From Muscardinus avellanarius (lineage: Eukaryota; Chordata; Mammalia; Rodentia; Gliridae), in NCBI GenBank assembly GCA_963383645.1, contig OY726572.1, positions 72,441,002 to 72,505,001 on the forward strand: a stretch of DNA of 64,000 bases. The letters run 5' to 3'. A model generated the notes under the pieces. It was not told the origin of the DNA. It worked only from the letters and a program-made list of their open reading frames with translations, and searched no databases. The translations under genes and the position numbers were made by a program. This document shows, piece by piece, positions 33,650 through 46,500 of this stretch (the first letter of the stretch is position 1; each line of letters opens with the position of its first letter).

Positions 33650-34010
33650 ATGCTGAGATTAATTTATGTGTTTGTGTCTATCAATAGTTTATTCTTTATA
33701 TTGCTAAATAACAGAGATGTATTGTGATCTGTTTATCCTTCAATATATGACTGGACATTTGAAATATTTTCAGGTTTTGAGTATTAATAATAAAATTGCT
33801 ATAAATATTTACTTACAAATATTTGTATAAACATATGCTTTATTTTGCTTGAATATGGCATATCTGGATCAAATAGCATATATATTTTTAATTTTTTAAT
33901 AAATTGCTAAACTATCTTTTAAATAGGTTCAACATATGGAATAAAGTCATGCTAATTATTTTAATGACTGTTCCTTCTCATTAAAACATCTGTGTCAATT
34001 CCGGGTGGTT
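33650..34010 (-). mobile_element. Old L1 ORF2 fragment, reverse
   Basis: The text gtttatccttcaatatatgactggacatttg, ttgctataaatatttacttacaaat and ggcatatctggatcaaatagca follows reversed L1 ORF2-end order. Confidence 0.65.
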
Positions 34011-34261
34011 TTGATTAATTTCTCTCCATTATGCATCATATTTCCCTGCTTCATTACATTTCTGGTAATGATTTATTAGATACCAGATATTGTAAATTTT
34101 ATCTTATTGGGTTGGGTGTTAGATCTTTTTAAAATTTATAAATAATTTTTAGTCTTGTTCTGGGAGGCAGATAATTTTAATTGGGAACAATTTTATTCTT
34201 TTAAAACCTGGGTAATACTCAAATTTTTGTTTTGCTTTCATAAGTCTTTGAACACTTATTC

Positions 34262-34352
34262 CAGGAGATTACCAAACCTGGCTTTGAACCTGTGATCCTT
34301 CTGTCTGACCCTTCCAATTACTTGAGTTACAGGACACCATACCCAGTTGACA
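34262..34352 (-). mobile_element. SINE left-half fragment, reverse
   Basis: The text cctggctttgaacctgtgatccttctgtctgac...acttgagttacagg...caccatacccagttg fits a decayed reversed left half. Confidence 0.6.
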
Positions 34353-34593
34353 ATCTTTATTATTCTAATATTTTATATAGGTGAGCTGAATATTTACCTA
34401 TATTAATTTGTCCATGTCCATGTTTCTCTCTCTTTGGACTTTTGTAGCTTCCAATCATTAGAACAAGGTTATCACTGGGTTTTTAAGAATTAATGATTTC
34501 ATAAAAATATAACATGAACCTTTTATATAAGTTTAGTAAAGTTTTCACTATTGTCTGTCTGGTGCAAGGCTTTCCTCATAAAAACCACTTTGG

Positions 34594-34797
34594 TACCAGG
34601 TGTGGCGGTACACACCTCTAATCCAAGAACTTGGGAAGCTAAGACAGGAGGATCACAGGTTCATGACCAGCTTCCACAACTTAGCAAGGACCGCCACCAC
34701 TTAGTGAGATCCTGTTTCAAAATAAAAATATAAAATTGGGCTTGGATTGTAGCTCAGTGTTAGGATGCCCCTGAGTTCCATCTCCAGTATCCCCCCT
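34594..34797 (+). mobile_element. Dimeric SINE, intermediate type
   Basis: The order is accaggtgtggcggtacacacc, aagctaagacaggaggatcacagg, cttagtgagatcctgtttcaaaataaa, gattgtagctcagtgttaggatgcccctgagttcc. Confidence 0.85.
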
Positions 34798-35077
34798 CCC
34801 ATACACACAGAGCGTGGCAACATTCTGATGGCAAGACTCAAATATTCTTGCAGCTACCAAGCTTTGGATTTGTTGTCAAGGTATAGCTGGTTAGGTTTCG
34901 TAGACTCTAACACAGTTAATTTAATAGAATGTAGCTATATTATATTTCTAGGCACTTTGTGTATTTGTTTTAATACTATTTCATCAATTTAAAATATAGC
35001 ATTCATTCAGTACTTTAAAAAAAATCTTAAAATTTTGATTAAAGGTAAAAAAAAGCTAAAGCATTTATAAGCTCTTT

Positions 35078-35079
<2 letters not shown>

Positions 35080-35120
<41 letters not shown>

Positions 35121-35280
35121 TTTAGAACCCAGGGTGTTCTACCTTGGAGCTACACATCTAGCCCTTATTTTATTTTGCAACAGTCTCCCCATGTTTCTCT
35201 TGCTAAATTGTTGAAGCTGACTTCAAACAAGCCTGATATTCTCTTGTCTGCGTCTTCCAAGTACTGGGATTACATGGGTC
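35080..35280 (-). mobile_element. Older dimeric SINE, reverse, with (GT)n tract at its tail
   Basis: About 19 GT units (35080-35118) precede gaacccagggtgttctaccttggagctacacatctag, tattttgcaacagtctcc and the reversed left half (ttccaagtactgggattacatggg). Confidence 0.75.
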
Positions 35281-35379
35281 CGTCTAGATTACTATGTCCG
35301 TCTAGATAGCTACTTCTAAATTACAATTACAAATAAAATTGGCAAATAAAATTATACATGAGAGATTCATTGTGACAAT

Positions 35380-35880
35380 CCTAGATGCAGATCACATAAT
35401 TTGATCAATGTCATTACCTCTTTCCTGGCCCTCCTCTTCCCCCTCTTCCTGATCCCCTTTCTCTACTTTATTGGTCTCCCTTCCATTTTTACAAGATTCC
35501 TTTTTTCATTTTTTGGTCTCCAGTTTTCACATAAGAGAGGGAATATAAGAATTTTGACTTCTTCACTCTGGCTTATTTTGCTTAACATTATGGTCTCTAG
35601 TTTCATATATTTTTCTGAAAATGACAAATTCCTTCTTTTCATGACTGACTAGATCCCCGCTGTGTGTGTGCATTTGTGTTTGTGTGTATTTATCTCACGT
35701 TTTTTTATCCATTCATCTGCTGAGATACCTAGTTTGCATCTATCACTTGGCTGTTGTGAATTTCAATGATGTGAGCATAGATAGGCATGTAGCACTATAG
35801 TACACTGACTTTAATTCTTTTGAAGATACACTGTAGTGGTATAGGCAGGTTATATGGTGGTTGAAAACATTTCAGTCCTT
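35380..35880 (-). mobile_element. L1 3' end fragment, reverse
   Basis: Reversed L1 text: pyrimidine-rich 3' UTR (ctcttccccctcttcctgatccc), tggtctctagtttcatatatttttctg, tttatccattcatctgctgagatacc, ttggctgttgtgaatttcaatgatg, tttaattcttttgaagatacac. Confidence 0.8.
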
Positions 35881-35944
35881 GAATAGATGCAAAGTAGGGC
35901 AACTAAAGAGATTAATTTATGGATGAAACCCAAAACGTGCGCTC

Positions 35945-36006
35945 GCCCACTCTCTGTCTCTCTCTCTGTCTCTCTCTCTCTCTCTTTCTCTCTCTGTATC
36001 TCTCTG

Positions 36007-36045
<39 letters not shown>

Positions 36046-36058
36046 GTCTCTCTCTCTA
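35945..36058. repeat. (CT)n simple repeat
   Basis: A CT tract with GT/AT interruptions, about 170 bp upstream of the composite element. The Arg/Glu and Ser/Leu frames across it are artefacts. Confidence 0.95.
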
Positions 36059-36227
36059 CAAATATATATGTTATATTTTAAATATTTAATTGTTTTTTTC
36101 ATTTTTCTTCAATAAACTTACCAGATGTTTTTGTTATTTTAAAGTTATGTCCATTAATCTTTATGAAGAATCAGTTTAGTTTGAAATCTATTTTTGTTGT
36201 TCTTTTTGTTTGGGGATTTATAATTTT

Positions 36228-36243
36228 AAAAATAATTCCTGTA
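36228..36243. repeat. Target-site duplication, 5' copy, element 1
   Basis: The 16-mer aaaaataattcctgta, identical to the one at 48727-48742. Single-copy AT-rich DNA lies to the left. Confidence 0.85.
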
Positions 36244-37052
36244 GACTCTGGGCCCCTGCCGAACTGCGCGTAGCACGCCAGACCCCTGGAGAAACCAGAC
36301 CCAGTAAGACGCTGGGTTCTGGGCAGGGGTCGTGGGCTGGGCACGCCAGATGGGGCCCGGGTCGCGGGACTCTGGGCCCCAGGCAGAACTGCGCGTAGCA
36401 CGCCAGACCCCTGGAGAAACCAGGCCCAGTAAGACGCTGGGTTCTGGGCAGGGGTTGCTCGCGGCGCACAAAAGCCGGGGCCTGGGTCGCGGGACCCTGG
36501 GCCCCGGGCCGAACTGCACGTAGCACGCCAGACCGCTGGAGAAACCAGGCCCAGTAAGACGCTGGGTTCTGGGTGGGGGTCGCGGGCGGGGCACGCCTAA
36601 TGGGGCCCGGGTCGCGGGACTCTGGGCCCCAGCCGAACTGCGCGTAGCACGCCAGACCCCTGGAGAAACCGGACCCAGTAAGACGCTGGGTTCTGGGCGG
36701 GGGTCGCGGGCTGGGCACGCCAGATGGGGCCCGGGTCGCGGGACTCTGGGCCCCTGCCGAACTGCGCGTAGCACGCCAGACCCCTGGAGAAACCGGACCC
36801 AGTAAGACGCTGGGTTCTGGGCGGGGGTCGCGGGCTGGGCATGCCAGATGGGGCCCTGGTCGCGGGACTCTGGGCCCCAGGCCGAACTGCGAGTAGCACG
36901 CCAGACCCCTGGAGAAACAAGGCCCAGTAAGACGCTGGGTTCTGGGCGGGGGTCGAGCACAGGGCACGCCAGCTGGGGCCAGGATCGCGGGACTCTGGGT
37001 CCCGGCCGAACTGCGAGTAGCACGCCAGACCCCTGGAGAAACCGGGCCCAGA
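36244..37052 (+). promoter_or_regulatory. 5' GC-rich tandem monomer block of element 1
   Basis: The phrase gactctgggcccc (or a one-base variant) recurs at 36244, 36368, 36493, 36618, 36742, 36866 and 36991, giving a period of 124-125 bp and about 6.5 units. Each unit contains gcgtagcacgccagacccctggagaaacc, agtaagacgctgggttctggg and gggtcgcgg, so CpG is dense. Tandem GC-rich monomers at the 5' end are how rodent L1s carry their promoters, so I infer a Pol II promoter array. The block starts mid-monomer directly after the target duplication. The 183-265 codon proline/arginine-rich reverse frames are repeat by-products. Confidence 0.7.
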
Positions 37053-37547
37053 ACAGAAAAAGATAAAGAAAAATATCGGAGAGGTGGTAAGAAAGCCGTT
37101 ATGGATGCCAGGACACTGGAGATGCAGACAAAACTTATCTAAATGCACTGGAACTTATGGAAAAATTCGCCGTGAAAGAGGACTGCTATTTCTCTATATT
37201 GTTAAGAATCTCAGACATCACATATAAGGAGAGAGTTTAGCGGAGACCAAGGAGAAATGCGGTGTTGAAAGAGTTCTTCGCGATGGTGGTGGAGACTTGT
37301 ATTCAGGAGAAGCAGAAACCGGATCTTACCAACTTTATTTTTTTGGAGAAATTACACTAAATGTCGAATGCTACCATCACGCATGCTTAGGAACACTGGA
37401 CAACTTTCAGAGTGGAAAAAGAGCCTGGGAAGGATTTGAAACGGTGGAGGCAGTGGCAATGCCAGTGGCCAATATTCGGGGGAGGCAGAGATCTGATACA
37501 TTACAACTGGAACCTTTGAAATAATAACCACAGAGACAGTGATCGGA
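37053..37547 (+). other. Shared middle domain of element 1
   Basis: This non-repetitive stretch is homologous to 54850-55320 in element 2. Shared text includes gaaaaattc, ttgttaagaatc/tcgttaagaatc, tataaggagag, agtttagcggagacc/agtctagtggagacc, ggtggagactt, ggaggcagagatctgat and a perfect block gcatgcttaggaacactgga at 37381-37400 (55118-55137 in element 2). A 75-codon frame at 37297-37524 is broken by a stop in element 2, so I treat the domain as non-coding. Its origin is unknown to me. Confidence 0.65.
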
Positions 37548-40500
37548 ACCTGCTGAGGGGTTAGGCGGGCGCCGGGGCCAGTGGCCGACATCGGAGCTTG
37601 CTGTGAGGCAAGGCCACTACTGAGGCCTCCGTGGCCGGGATTGGAACCTGCAGAGGGGTTAGACCGATGCTGGGGCCAGCGAGGCCGGCATTAGAGCCTG
37701 CCATGATGCAAGGCTTGTGCTAGGGCCTCCGAGGTCGGGTCCGGAACTTGCTGAGGGGTTAGGCCGGTGCTGGGGTCAGCGAGGCCGGCATTGGAGCCTG
37801 CCGTGAGGCAAGGCCAGTGTTGGGGCCCCCCGAGGACGGGACCGGAGCCTGCTGAGGGGTTAGGCCGGTGCTGGGACCAGCGAGGCTGGCATCAGAGCCT
37901 GCCATGAGGCAAGGCCGGTACTTGGGCCTCCGAGGCCAGGATAAGAGCCTGCCGAGGGGTTAGGCCGGTGCTGTGGCCTCCGAGGCCAGGATAAGAGCCT
38001 GCTGAGGGGTTAGGCCAGTGCTGGGGCCAGCGAGGCCGGCATCGGAGCCTGCCTTGAGGCATAACCAGTGCTGGGGCCTCTGAGGCCGGGATCGGAGCCT
38101 GCCGAGGGGTTAGGCCGCTGCTGGGGCCAGCGAGGCCGGCATCGGAGCCTGCCGTGAGGCAAGGCCGGTACTGGGGCCTCTGAGGCCGGGATTGGAGCCT
38201 GCCGAGGGGTTAGGCCGCTGCTGGGGTCAGTGAGGCCGGCATCGGAGCCTGCCGTGAGGCAAGGCCGGTACTGGGGCCTCCGAGGCCAGGATAAGAGCCT
38301 GCTGAGGGGTTAGGCCGGTGCTGGGGCCAGCGAGGCCGGCATCGGAGCCTGCCTTGAGGCAAGGCCGGTACTGGGGCCTCGAGGCCAGGATAATAGCCTG
38401 CCGAGGGATTAGGCCGGTGCTGGGGCCAACGAGGCCGGCAGTGGAGCCTGCCGTGAGGCATGACCAGTGCTGGGGCCTCCGAGGCCGGGATCGGAGCATG
38501 CCGAGGGGTTAGGCCGGTGCTGGGGCCAGCGAGGCCGGCATCGGAGCCTGCCGTGAGGCATGACCAGTGCTGGGGCCTCCGAGGCCGGGATCGGAGCATG
38601 CCGAGGGGTTAGGACGGTGCTGGGGCCAGCGAGGCCGGCATCGGAGCCTGCCGTGAGGCAAGGCCCGTACTGGGGCCTCCGAGGCCAGGATAAGAGTCTG
38701 CCAAGGGGTTAGGACGGTGCTGGGGCCAGCGAGGCCGGCATCGGAGCCTGCCTTGAGGCATGACCAGTGCTGGGGCCTCCGAGGCCGGGATCGGAGCCTG
38801 CCGAGGGGTTAGGCCGCTGCTGGGGCCAGCGAGGCCGGCATCGGAGCCTGCTGTGAGGCAAGGCCGGTACTGGAGCCTCTGAGGCCGGGATCGGAGCCTG
38901 CCGAGGGGTTAGGCCGCTGCTGGGGCCAGTGAGGCTGGCATCGGAGCCTGCCTTGAGGCAAGGCCGGTACTGGGGCCTCTGAGGCCAGGATAAGAGCCTG
39001 CTGAGGGGTTAGGCCGGTGCTGGGGCCAGCGAGGCCGGCATCGGAGCCTGCCTTGAGGCAAGGCCGGTACTGGGGCCTCGAGGCCAGGATAAGAGCCTGT
39101 CGAGGGATTAGGCCGGTGCTGGGGCCAGCGAGGCCGGCATCGGAGCCTGCTGTGAGGCAAGGCCGGTACTGGGGCCTCCGAGGCCAGGATAAGAGCTTGC
39201 CGAGGGGTTAGGACATTGCTGGGGCCAACGAGGCCGGCAGCGGAGCCTGCCGTGAGGCATGACCAGTGCTGGGGCCTCCGAGGCCGGGATCGGAGCATGC
39301 CGAGGGGTTAGGCCGGTGCTGGGGCCAGCGAGGCCGGCATCGGAGCCTGCCGTGAGGCAAGGCCGGTACTGGGGCCTCCGAGGCCAGGATAAGAGTCTGC
39401 CAAGGGGTTAGGACGGTGCTGGGGCCAGCGAGGCCGGCATCGGAGCCTGCCTTGAGGCATGACCAGTGCTGGGGCCTCCGAGGCCGGGATCGGAGCCTGC
39501 CGAGGGGTTAGGCCGCTGCTGGGGCCAGCGAGGCCGGCATCGGAGCCTGCTGTGAGGCAAGGCCGGTACTGGAGCCTCTGAGGCCGGGATCGGAGCCTGC
39601 CGAGGGGTTAGGCCGCTGCTGGGGCCAGTGAGGCTGGCATCGGAGCCTGCCTTGAGGCAAGGCCGGTACTGGGGCCTCTGAGGCCAGGATAAGAGCCTGC
39701 TGAGGGGTTAGGCCCGTGCTGGGGCCAGCGAGGCCGGCATCGGAGCCTGCCTTGAGGCAAGGCCGGTACTGGGGCCTCGAGGCCAGGATAAGAGCCTGTC
39801 GAGGGATTAGGCCGGTGCTGGGGCCAGCGAGGCCGGCATCGGAGCCTGCTGTGAGGCAAGGCCGGTACTGGGGCCTCCGAGGCCAGGATAAGAGCTTGCC
39901 GAGGGGTTAGGCCATTGCTGGGGCCAACGAGGCCGGCAGCGGAGCCTGCCGTGAGGCATGACCAGTGCTGGGGCCTCCGAGGCCGGGATCGGAGCATGCC
40001 GAGGGGTTAGGCCGGTGCTGGGGCCAGCGAGGCCGGCATCGGAGCCTGCCGTGAGGCAAGGCCGGTACTGGGGCCTGGGAGGCCAGGATAAGAGCCTGCC
40101 AAGGGGTTAGGCCGGTGCTGGGGCCAGCTAGGCCGGCATCGGAGCCTGCCTTGAGGCATGACCAGTGCTGGGGCCTCCGAGGCCGGGAACGGAGCCTGCC
40201 GAGGGGTTAGGCCGCTGCTGGGGCCAGCGAGGCCGGCATCGGAGCCTGCCGTGAGGCAAGGCCGGTACTGGGGCCTCCGAGGCCAGGATAAGAGCCTGCT
40301 GAGGGGTTAGGCCAGTGCTGGGGCCAGTGAGGCCGGCATCGGAGCCTGCCTTGAGGCAAGGCCGGTACTGGGGCCTCGAGGCCAGGATAAGAGCCTGCCG
40401 AGGGATTAGGCCGGTGCTGGGGCCAGCGAGGCCGGCATCGGAGCCTGCCGTGAGGCAAGGCCGGTACTGGGGCCTCCGAGGCCAGGATAAGAGCTTGCCG

Positions 40501-43500
40501 AGGGGTTAGGCCGTTGCTGGGGCCAACGAGGCCGGCAGCGGAGCCTGCCGTGAGGCATGACCAGTGCTGGGGCCTCCGAGGCCGGGATCGGAGCATGCCG
40601 AGGGGTTAGGCCGGTGCTGGGGCCAGCGAGGCCGGCATTGGAGCCTGCCGTGAGGCAAGGCCGGTACTGGGGCCTCCGAGGCCAGGATAAGAGTCTGCCA
40701 AGGGGTTAGGCCGGTGCTGGGGCCAGCGAGGCCGGCATCGGAGCCTGCCTTGAGGCATGATCAGTGCTGGGGCCTCCGAGGCCGGGATCGGAGCCTGCCG
40801 AGGGGTTAGGCCGCTTCTGGGGCCAGCGAGGCCGGCATCGGAGCCTGCCGTGAGGCAAGGCCGGTACTGGGGCCTCTAGGCCAGGATAAGAGCCTGCCGA
40901 GGGGTTAGGCCGGTGCTGGGGCCAACAAGGCCGGCAGCGGAGCCTGCCGTGAGGCATGACCAGTGCTAGGGCCTCCGAGGCCGGGATCGGAGCATGCCGA
41001 GGGGTTAGGCCGGTGCTGGGGCCAGCGAGGCCGGCATCGGAGCCTGCCGTGAGGCAAGGCCGGTACTGGGGCCTCCGAGGCCAGGATAAGAGTCTGCCAA
41101 GGGGTTAGGACGGTGCTGGGGCCAGCGAGGCCGGCATCGGAGCCTGCCTTGAGGCATGACCAGTGCTGGGGCCTCCGAGGCCGGGATCGGAGCCTGCCGA
41201 GGGGTTAGGCCGCTGCTGGGGCCAGCGAGGCCGGCATCGGAGCCTGCTGTGAGGCAAGGCCGGTACTGGAGCCTCTGAGGCCGGGATCGGAGCCTGCCGA
41301 GGGGTTAGGGCGCTGCTGGGGCCAGTGAGGCTGGCATCGGAGCCTGCCTTGAGGCAAGGCCGGTACTGGGGCCTCTGAGGCCAGGATAAGAGCCTGCTGA
41401 GGGGTTAGGCCGGTGCTGGGGCCAGCGAGGCCGGCATCGGAGCCTGCCTTGAGGCAAGGCCGGTACTGGGGCCTCGAGGCCAGGATAAGAGCCTGTCGAG
41501 GGATTAGGCCGGTGCTGGGGCCAGCGAGACCGGCATCGGAGCCTGCTGTGAGGCAAGGCCGGTACTGGGGCCTCCGAGGCCAGGATAAGAGCTTGCCGAG
41601 GGGTTAGGCCATTGCTGGGGCCAACGAGGCCGGCAGCGGAGCCTGCCGTGAGGCATGACCAGTGCTGGGGCCTCCGAGGCCGGGATCGGAGCATGCCGAG
41701 GGGTTAGGCCGGTGCTGGGGCCAGCGAGGCCGGCATCGGAGCCTGCCGTGAGGCAAGGCCGGTACTGGGGCCTCCGAGGCCAGGATAAGAGCCTGCCAAG
41801 GGGTTAGGCCGGTGCTGGGGCCAGCTAGGCCGGCATCGGAGCCTGCCTTGAGGCATGACCAGTGCTGGGGCCTCCGAGGCCGGGAACGGAGCCTGCCGAG
41901 GGGTTAGGCCGCTGCTGGGGCCAGCGAGGCCGGCATCGGAGCCTGCCGTGAGGCAAGGCCGGTACTGGGGCCTCCGAGGCCAGGATAAGAGCCTGCTGAG
42001 GGGTTAGGCCAGTGCTGGGGCCAGTGAGGCCGGCATCGGAGCCTGCCTTGAGGCAAGGCCGGTACTGGGGCCTCGAGGCCAGGATAAGAGCCTGCCGAGG
42101 GATTAGGCCGGTGCTGGGGCCAGCGAGGCCGGCATCGGAGCCTGCCGTGAGGCAAGGCCGGTACTGGGGCCTCCGAGGCCAGGATAAGAGCTTGCCGAGG
42201 GGTTAGGCCGTTGCTGGGGCCAACGAGGCCGGCAGCGGAGCCTGCCGTGAGGCATGACCAGTGCTGGGGCCTCCGAGGCCGGGATCGGAGCATGCCGAGG
42301 GGTTAGGCCGGTGCTGGGGCCAGCGAGGCCGGCATTGGAGCCTGCCGTGAGGCAAGGCCGGTACTGGGGCCTCCGAGGCCAGGATAAGAGTCTGCCAAGG
42401 GGTTAGGCCGGTGCTGGGGCCAGCGAGGCCGGCATCGGAGCCTGCCTTGAGGCATGACCAGTGCTGGGGCCTCCGAGGCCGGGATCGGAGCCTGCCGAGG
42501 GGTTAGGCCGCTTCTGGGGCCAGCGAGGCCGGCATCGGAGCCTGCTGTGAGGCAAGGCCGGTACTGGGGCCTCTAGGCCAGGATAAGAGCCTGCCGAGGG
42601 GTTAGGCCGCTTCTGGGGCCAGCGAGGCCGGCATCGGAGCCTGCCGTGAGGCAAGGCCGGTACTGGGGCCTCTAGGCCAGGATAAGAGCCTGCCGAGGGG
42701 TTAGGCCGCTGCTGGGGTCAGTGAGGCCGGCATCGGAGCCTGCCGTGAGGCAAGGCCGGTACTGGGGCCTCCGAGGCCAGGATAAGAGCCTGCTGAGGGG
42801 TTAGGCCGGTGCTGGGGCCAGCGAGGCCGGCATCGGAGCCTGCCTTGAGGCAAGGCCGGTACTGGGGCCTCGAGGCCAGGATAATAGCCTGCCGAGGGAT
42901 TAGGCCGGTGCTGGGGCCAACGAGGCCGGCAGTGGAGCCTGCCGTGAGGCATGACCAGTGCTGGGGCCTCCGAGGCCGGGATCGGAGCATGCCGAGGGGT
43001 TAGGCCGGTGCTGGGGCCAGCGAGGCCGGCATCGGAGCCTGCCGTGAGGCAAGGCCCGTACTGGGGCCTCCGAGGCCAGGATAAGAGTCTGCCAAGGGGT
43101 TAGGACGGTGCTGGGGCCAGCGAGGCCGGCATCGGAGCCTGCCTTGAGGCATGACCAGTGCTGGGGCCTCCGAGGCCGGGATCGGAGCCTGCCGAGGGGT
43201 TAGGCCGCTGCTGGGGCCAGCGAGGCCGGCATCGGAGCCTGCTGTGAGGCAAGGCCGGTACTGGAGCCTCTGAGGCCGGGATCGGAGCCTGCCGAGGGGT
43301 TAGGCCGCTGCTGGGGCCAGTGAGGCTGGCATCGGAGCCTGCCTTGAGGCAAGGCCGGTACTGGGGCCTCTGAGGCCAGGATAAGAGCCTGCTGAGGGGT
43401 TAGGCCCGTGCTGGGGCCAGCGAGGCCGGCATCGGAGCCTGCCTTGAGGCAAGGCCGGTACTGGGGCCTCGAGGCCAGGATAAGAGCCTGTCGAGGGATT

Positions 43501-46500
43501 AGGCCGGTGCTGGGGCCAGCGAGGCCGGCATCGGAGCCTGCTGTGAGGCAAGGCCGGTACTGGGGCCTCCGAGGCCAGGATAAGAGCTTGCCGAGGGGTT
43601 AGGCCATTGCTGGGGCCAACGAGGCCGGCAGCGGAGCCTGCCGTGAGGCATGACCAGTGCTGGGGCCTCCGAGGCCGGGATCGGAGCATGCCGAGGGGTT
43701 AGGCCGGTGCTGGGGCCAGCGAGGCCGGCATCGGAGCCTGCCGTGAGGCAAGGCCGGTACTGGGGCCTCCGAGGCCAGGATAAGAGTCTGCCAAGGGGTT
43801 AGGACGGTGCTGGGGCCAGCGAGGCCGGCATCGGAGCCTGCCTTGAGGCATGACCAGTGCTGGGGCCTCCGAGGCCGGGAACGGAGCCTGCCGAGGGGTT
43901 AGGCCGCTGCTGGGGCCAGCGAGGCCGGCATCGGAGCCTGCCGTGAGGCAAGGCCGGTACTGGGGCCTCCGAGGCCAGGATAAGAGCCTGCTGAGGGGTT
44001 AGGCCAGTGCTGGGGCCAGCGAGGCCGGCATCGGAGCCTGCCTTGAGGCAAGGCCGGTACTGGGGCCTCGAGGCCAGGATAAGAGCCTGCCGAGGGATTA
44101 GGCCGGTGCTGGGGCCAGAGAGGCCGGCATCGGAGCCTGCCGTGAGGCAAGGCCGGTACTGGGGCCTCCGAGGCCAGGATAAGAGCTTGCCGAGGGGTTA
44201 GGCCGTTGCTGGGGCCAACGAGGCCGGCAGCGGAGCCTGCCGTGAGGCATGACCAGTGCTGGGGCCTCCGAGGCCGGGATCGGAGCATGCCGAGGGGTTA
44301 GGCCGGTGCTGGGGCCAGCGAGGCCGGCATCGGAGCCTGCCGTGAGGCAAGGCCGGTACTGGGGCCTCCGAGGCCAGGATAAGAGTCTGCCAAGGGGTTA
44401 GGCCGGTGCTGGGGCCAGCGAGGCCGGCATCGGAGCCTGCCTTGAGGCATGACCAGTGCTGGGGCCTCCGAGGCCGGGATCGGAGCCTGCCGAGGGGTTA
44501 GGCCGCTTCTGGGGCCAGCGAGGCCGGCATCGGAGCCTGCTGTGAGGCAAGGCCGGTACTGGGGCCTCTAGGCCAGGATAAGAGCCTGCCGAGGGGTTAG
44601 GCCGCTTCTGGGGCCAGCGAGGCCGGCATCGGAGCCTGCCGTGAGGCAAGGCCGGTACTGGGGCCTCTAGGCCAGGATAAGAGCCTGCCGAGGGGTTAGG
44701 CCGCTGCTGAGGTCAGTGAGGCCGGCATCGGAGCCTGCCGTGAGGCAAGGCCGGTACTGGGGCCTCCGAGGCCAGGATAAGAGCCTGCTGAGGGGTTAGG
44801 CCGGTGCTGGGGCCAGCGAGGCCGGCATCGGAGCCTGCCTTGAGGCAAGGCCGGTACTGGGGCCTCGAGGCCAGGATAATAGCCTGCCGAGGGATTAGGC
44901 CGGTGCTGGGGCCAACGAGGCCGGCAGTGGAGCCTGCCGTGAGGCATGACCAGTGCTGGGGCCTCCGAGGCCGGGATCGGAGCATGCCGAGGGGTTAGGC
45001 CGGTGCTGGGGCCAGCGAGGCCGGCATCGGAGCCTGCCGTGAGGCAAGGCCCGTACTGGGGCCTCCGAGGCCAGGATAAGAGTCTGCCAAGGGGTTAGGA
45101 CGGTGCTGGGGCCAGCGAGGCCGGCATCGGAGCCTGCCTTGAGGCATGACCAGTGCTGGGGCCTCCGAGGCCGGGATCGGAGCCTGCCGAGGGGTTAGGC
45201 CGCTGCTGGGGCCAGCGAGGCCGGCATCGGAGCCTGCTGTGAGGCAAGGCCGGTACTGGAGCCTCTGAGGCCGGGATCGGAGCCTGCCGAGGGGTTAGGC
45301 CGCTGCTGGGGCCAGTGAGGCTGGCATCGGAGCCTGCCTTGAGGCAAGGCCGGTACTGGGGCCTCTGAGGCCAGGATAAGAGCCTGCTGAGGGGTTAGGC
45401 CCGTGCTGGGGCCAGCGAGGCCGGCATCGGAGCCTGCCTTGAGGCAAGGCCGGTACTGGGGCCTCGAGGCCAGGATAAGAGCCTGTCGAGGGATTAGGCC
45501 GGTGCTGGGGCCAGCGAGGCCGGCATCGGAGCCTGCTGTGAGGCAAGGCCGGTACTGGGGCCTCCGAGGCCAGGATAAGAGCTTGCCGAGGGGTTAGGCC
45601 ATTGCTGGGGCCAACGAGGCCGGCAGCGGAGCCTGCCGTGAGGCATGACCAGTGCTGGGGCCTCCGAGGCCGGGATCGGAGCATGCCGAGGGGTTAGGCC
45701 GGTGCTGGGGCCAGCGAGGCCGGCATCGGAGCCTGCCGTGAGGCAAGGCCGGTACTGGGGCCTCCGAGGCCAGGATAAGAGTCTGCCAAGGGGTTAGGAC
45801 GGTGCTGGGGCCAGCGAGGCCGGCATCGGAGCCTGCCTTGAGGCATGACCAGTGCTGGGGCCTCCGAGGCCGGGAACGGAGCCTGCCGAGGGGTTAGGCC
45901 GCTGCTGGGGCCAGCGAGGCCGGCATCGGAGCCTGCCGTGAGGCAAGGCCGGTACTGGGGCCTCCGAGGCCAGGATAAGAGCCTGCTGAGGGGTTAGGCC
46001 AGTGCTGGGGCCAGCGAGGCCGGCATCGGAGCCTGCCTTGAGGCAAGGCCGGTACTGGGGCCTCGAGGCCAGGATAAGAGCCTGCCGAGGGATTAGGCCG
46101 GTGCTGGGGCCAGAGAGGCCGGCATCGGAGCCTGCCGTGAGGCAAGGCCGGTACTGGGGCCTCCGAGGCCAGGATAAGAGCTTGCCGAGGGGTTAGGCCG
46201 TTGCTGGGGCCAACGAGGCCGGCAGCGGAGCCTGCCGTGAGGCATGACCAGTGCTGGGGCCTCCGAGGCCGGGATCGGAGCATGCCGAGGGGTTAGGCCG
46301 GTGCTGGGGCCAGCGAGGCCGGCATCGGAGCCTGCCGTGAGGCAAGGCCGGTACTGGGGCCTCCGAGGCCAGGATAAGAGTCTGCCAAGGGGTTACGCCG
46401 GTGCTGGGGCCAGCGAGGCCGGCATCGGAGCCTGCCTTGAGGCATGACCAGTGCTGGGGCCTCCGAGGCCGGGATCGGAGCCTGCCGAGGGGTTAGGCCG

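Noticed and set aside
35887..36102. Ser/Leu and Arg/Glu repeat frames
   Set aside because: They are translations of the CT simple repeat.
36218..37148. 183-265 codon proline/arginine-rich reverse frames in the 5' monomers
   Set aside because: The 124-125 bp monomers lack stops in these frames by composition. Two overlapping frames are open at once, which argues against either being a real protein.
37297..37524. 75-codon frame in the middle domain of element 1 as a possible element-encoded protein
   Set aside because: The homologous stretch of element 2 has stops and indels, and no domain is recognisable.
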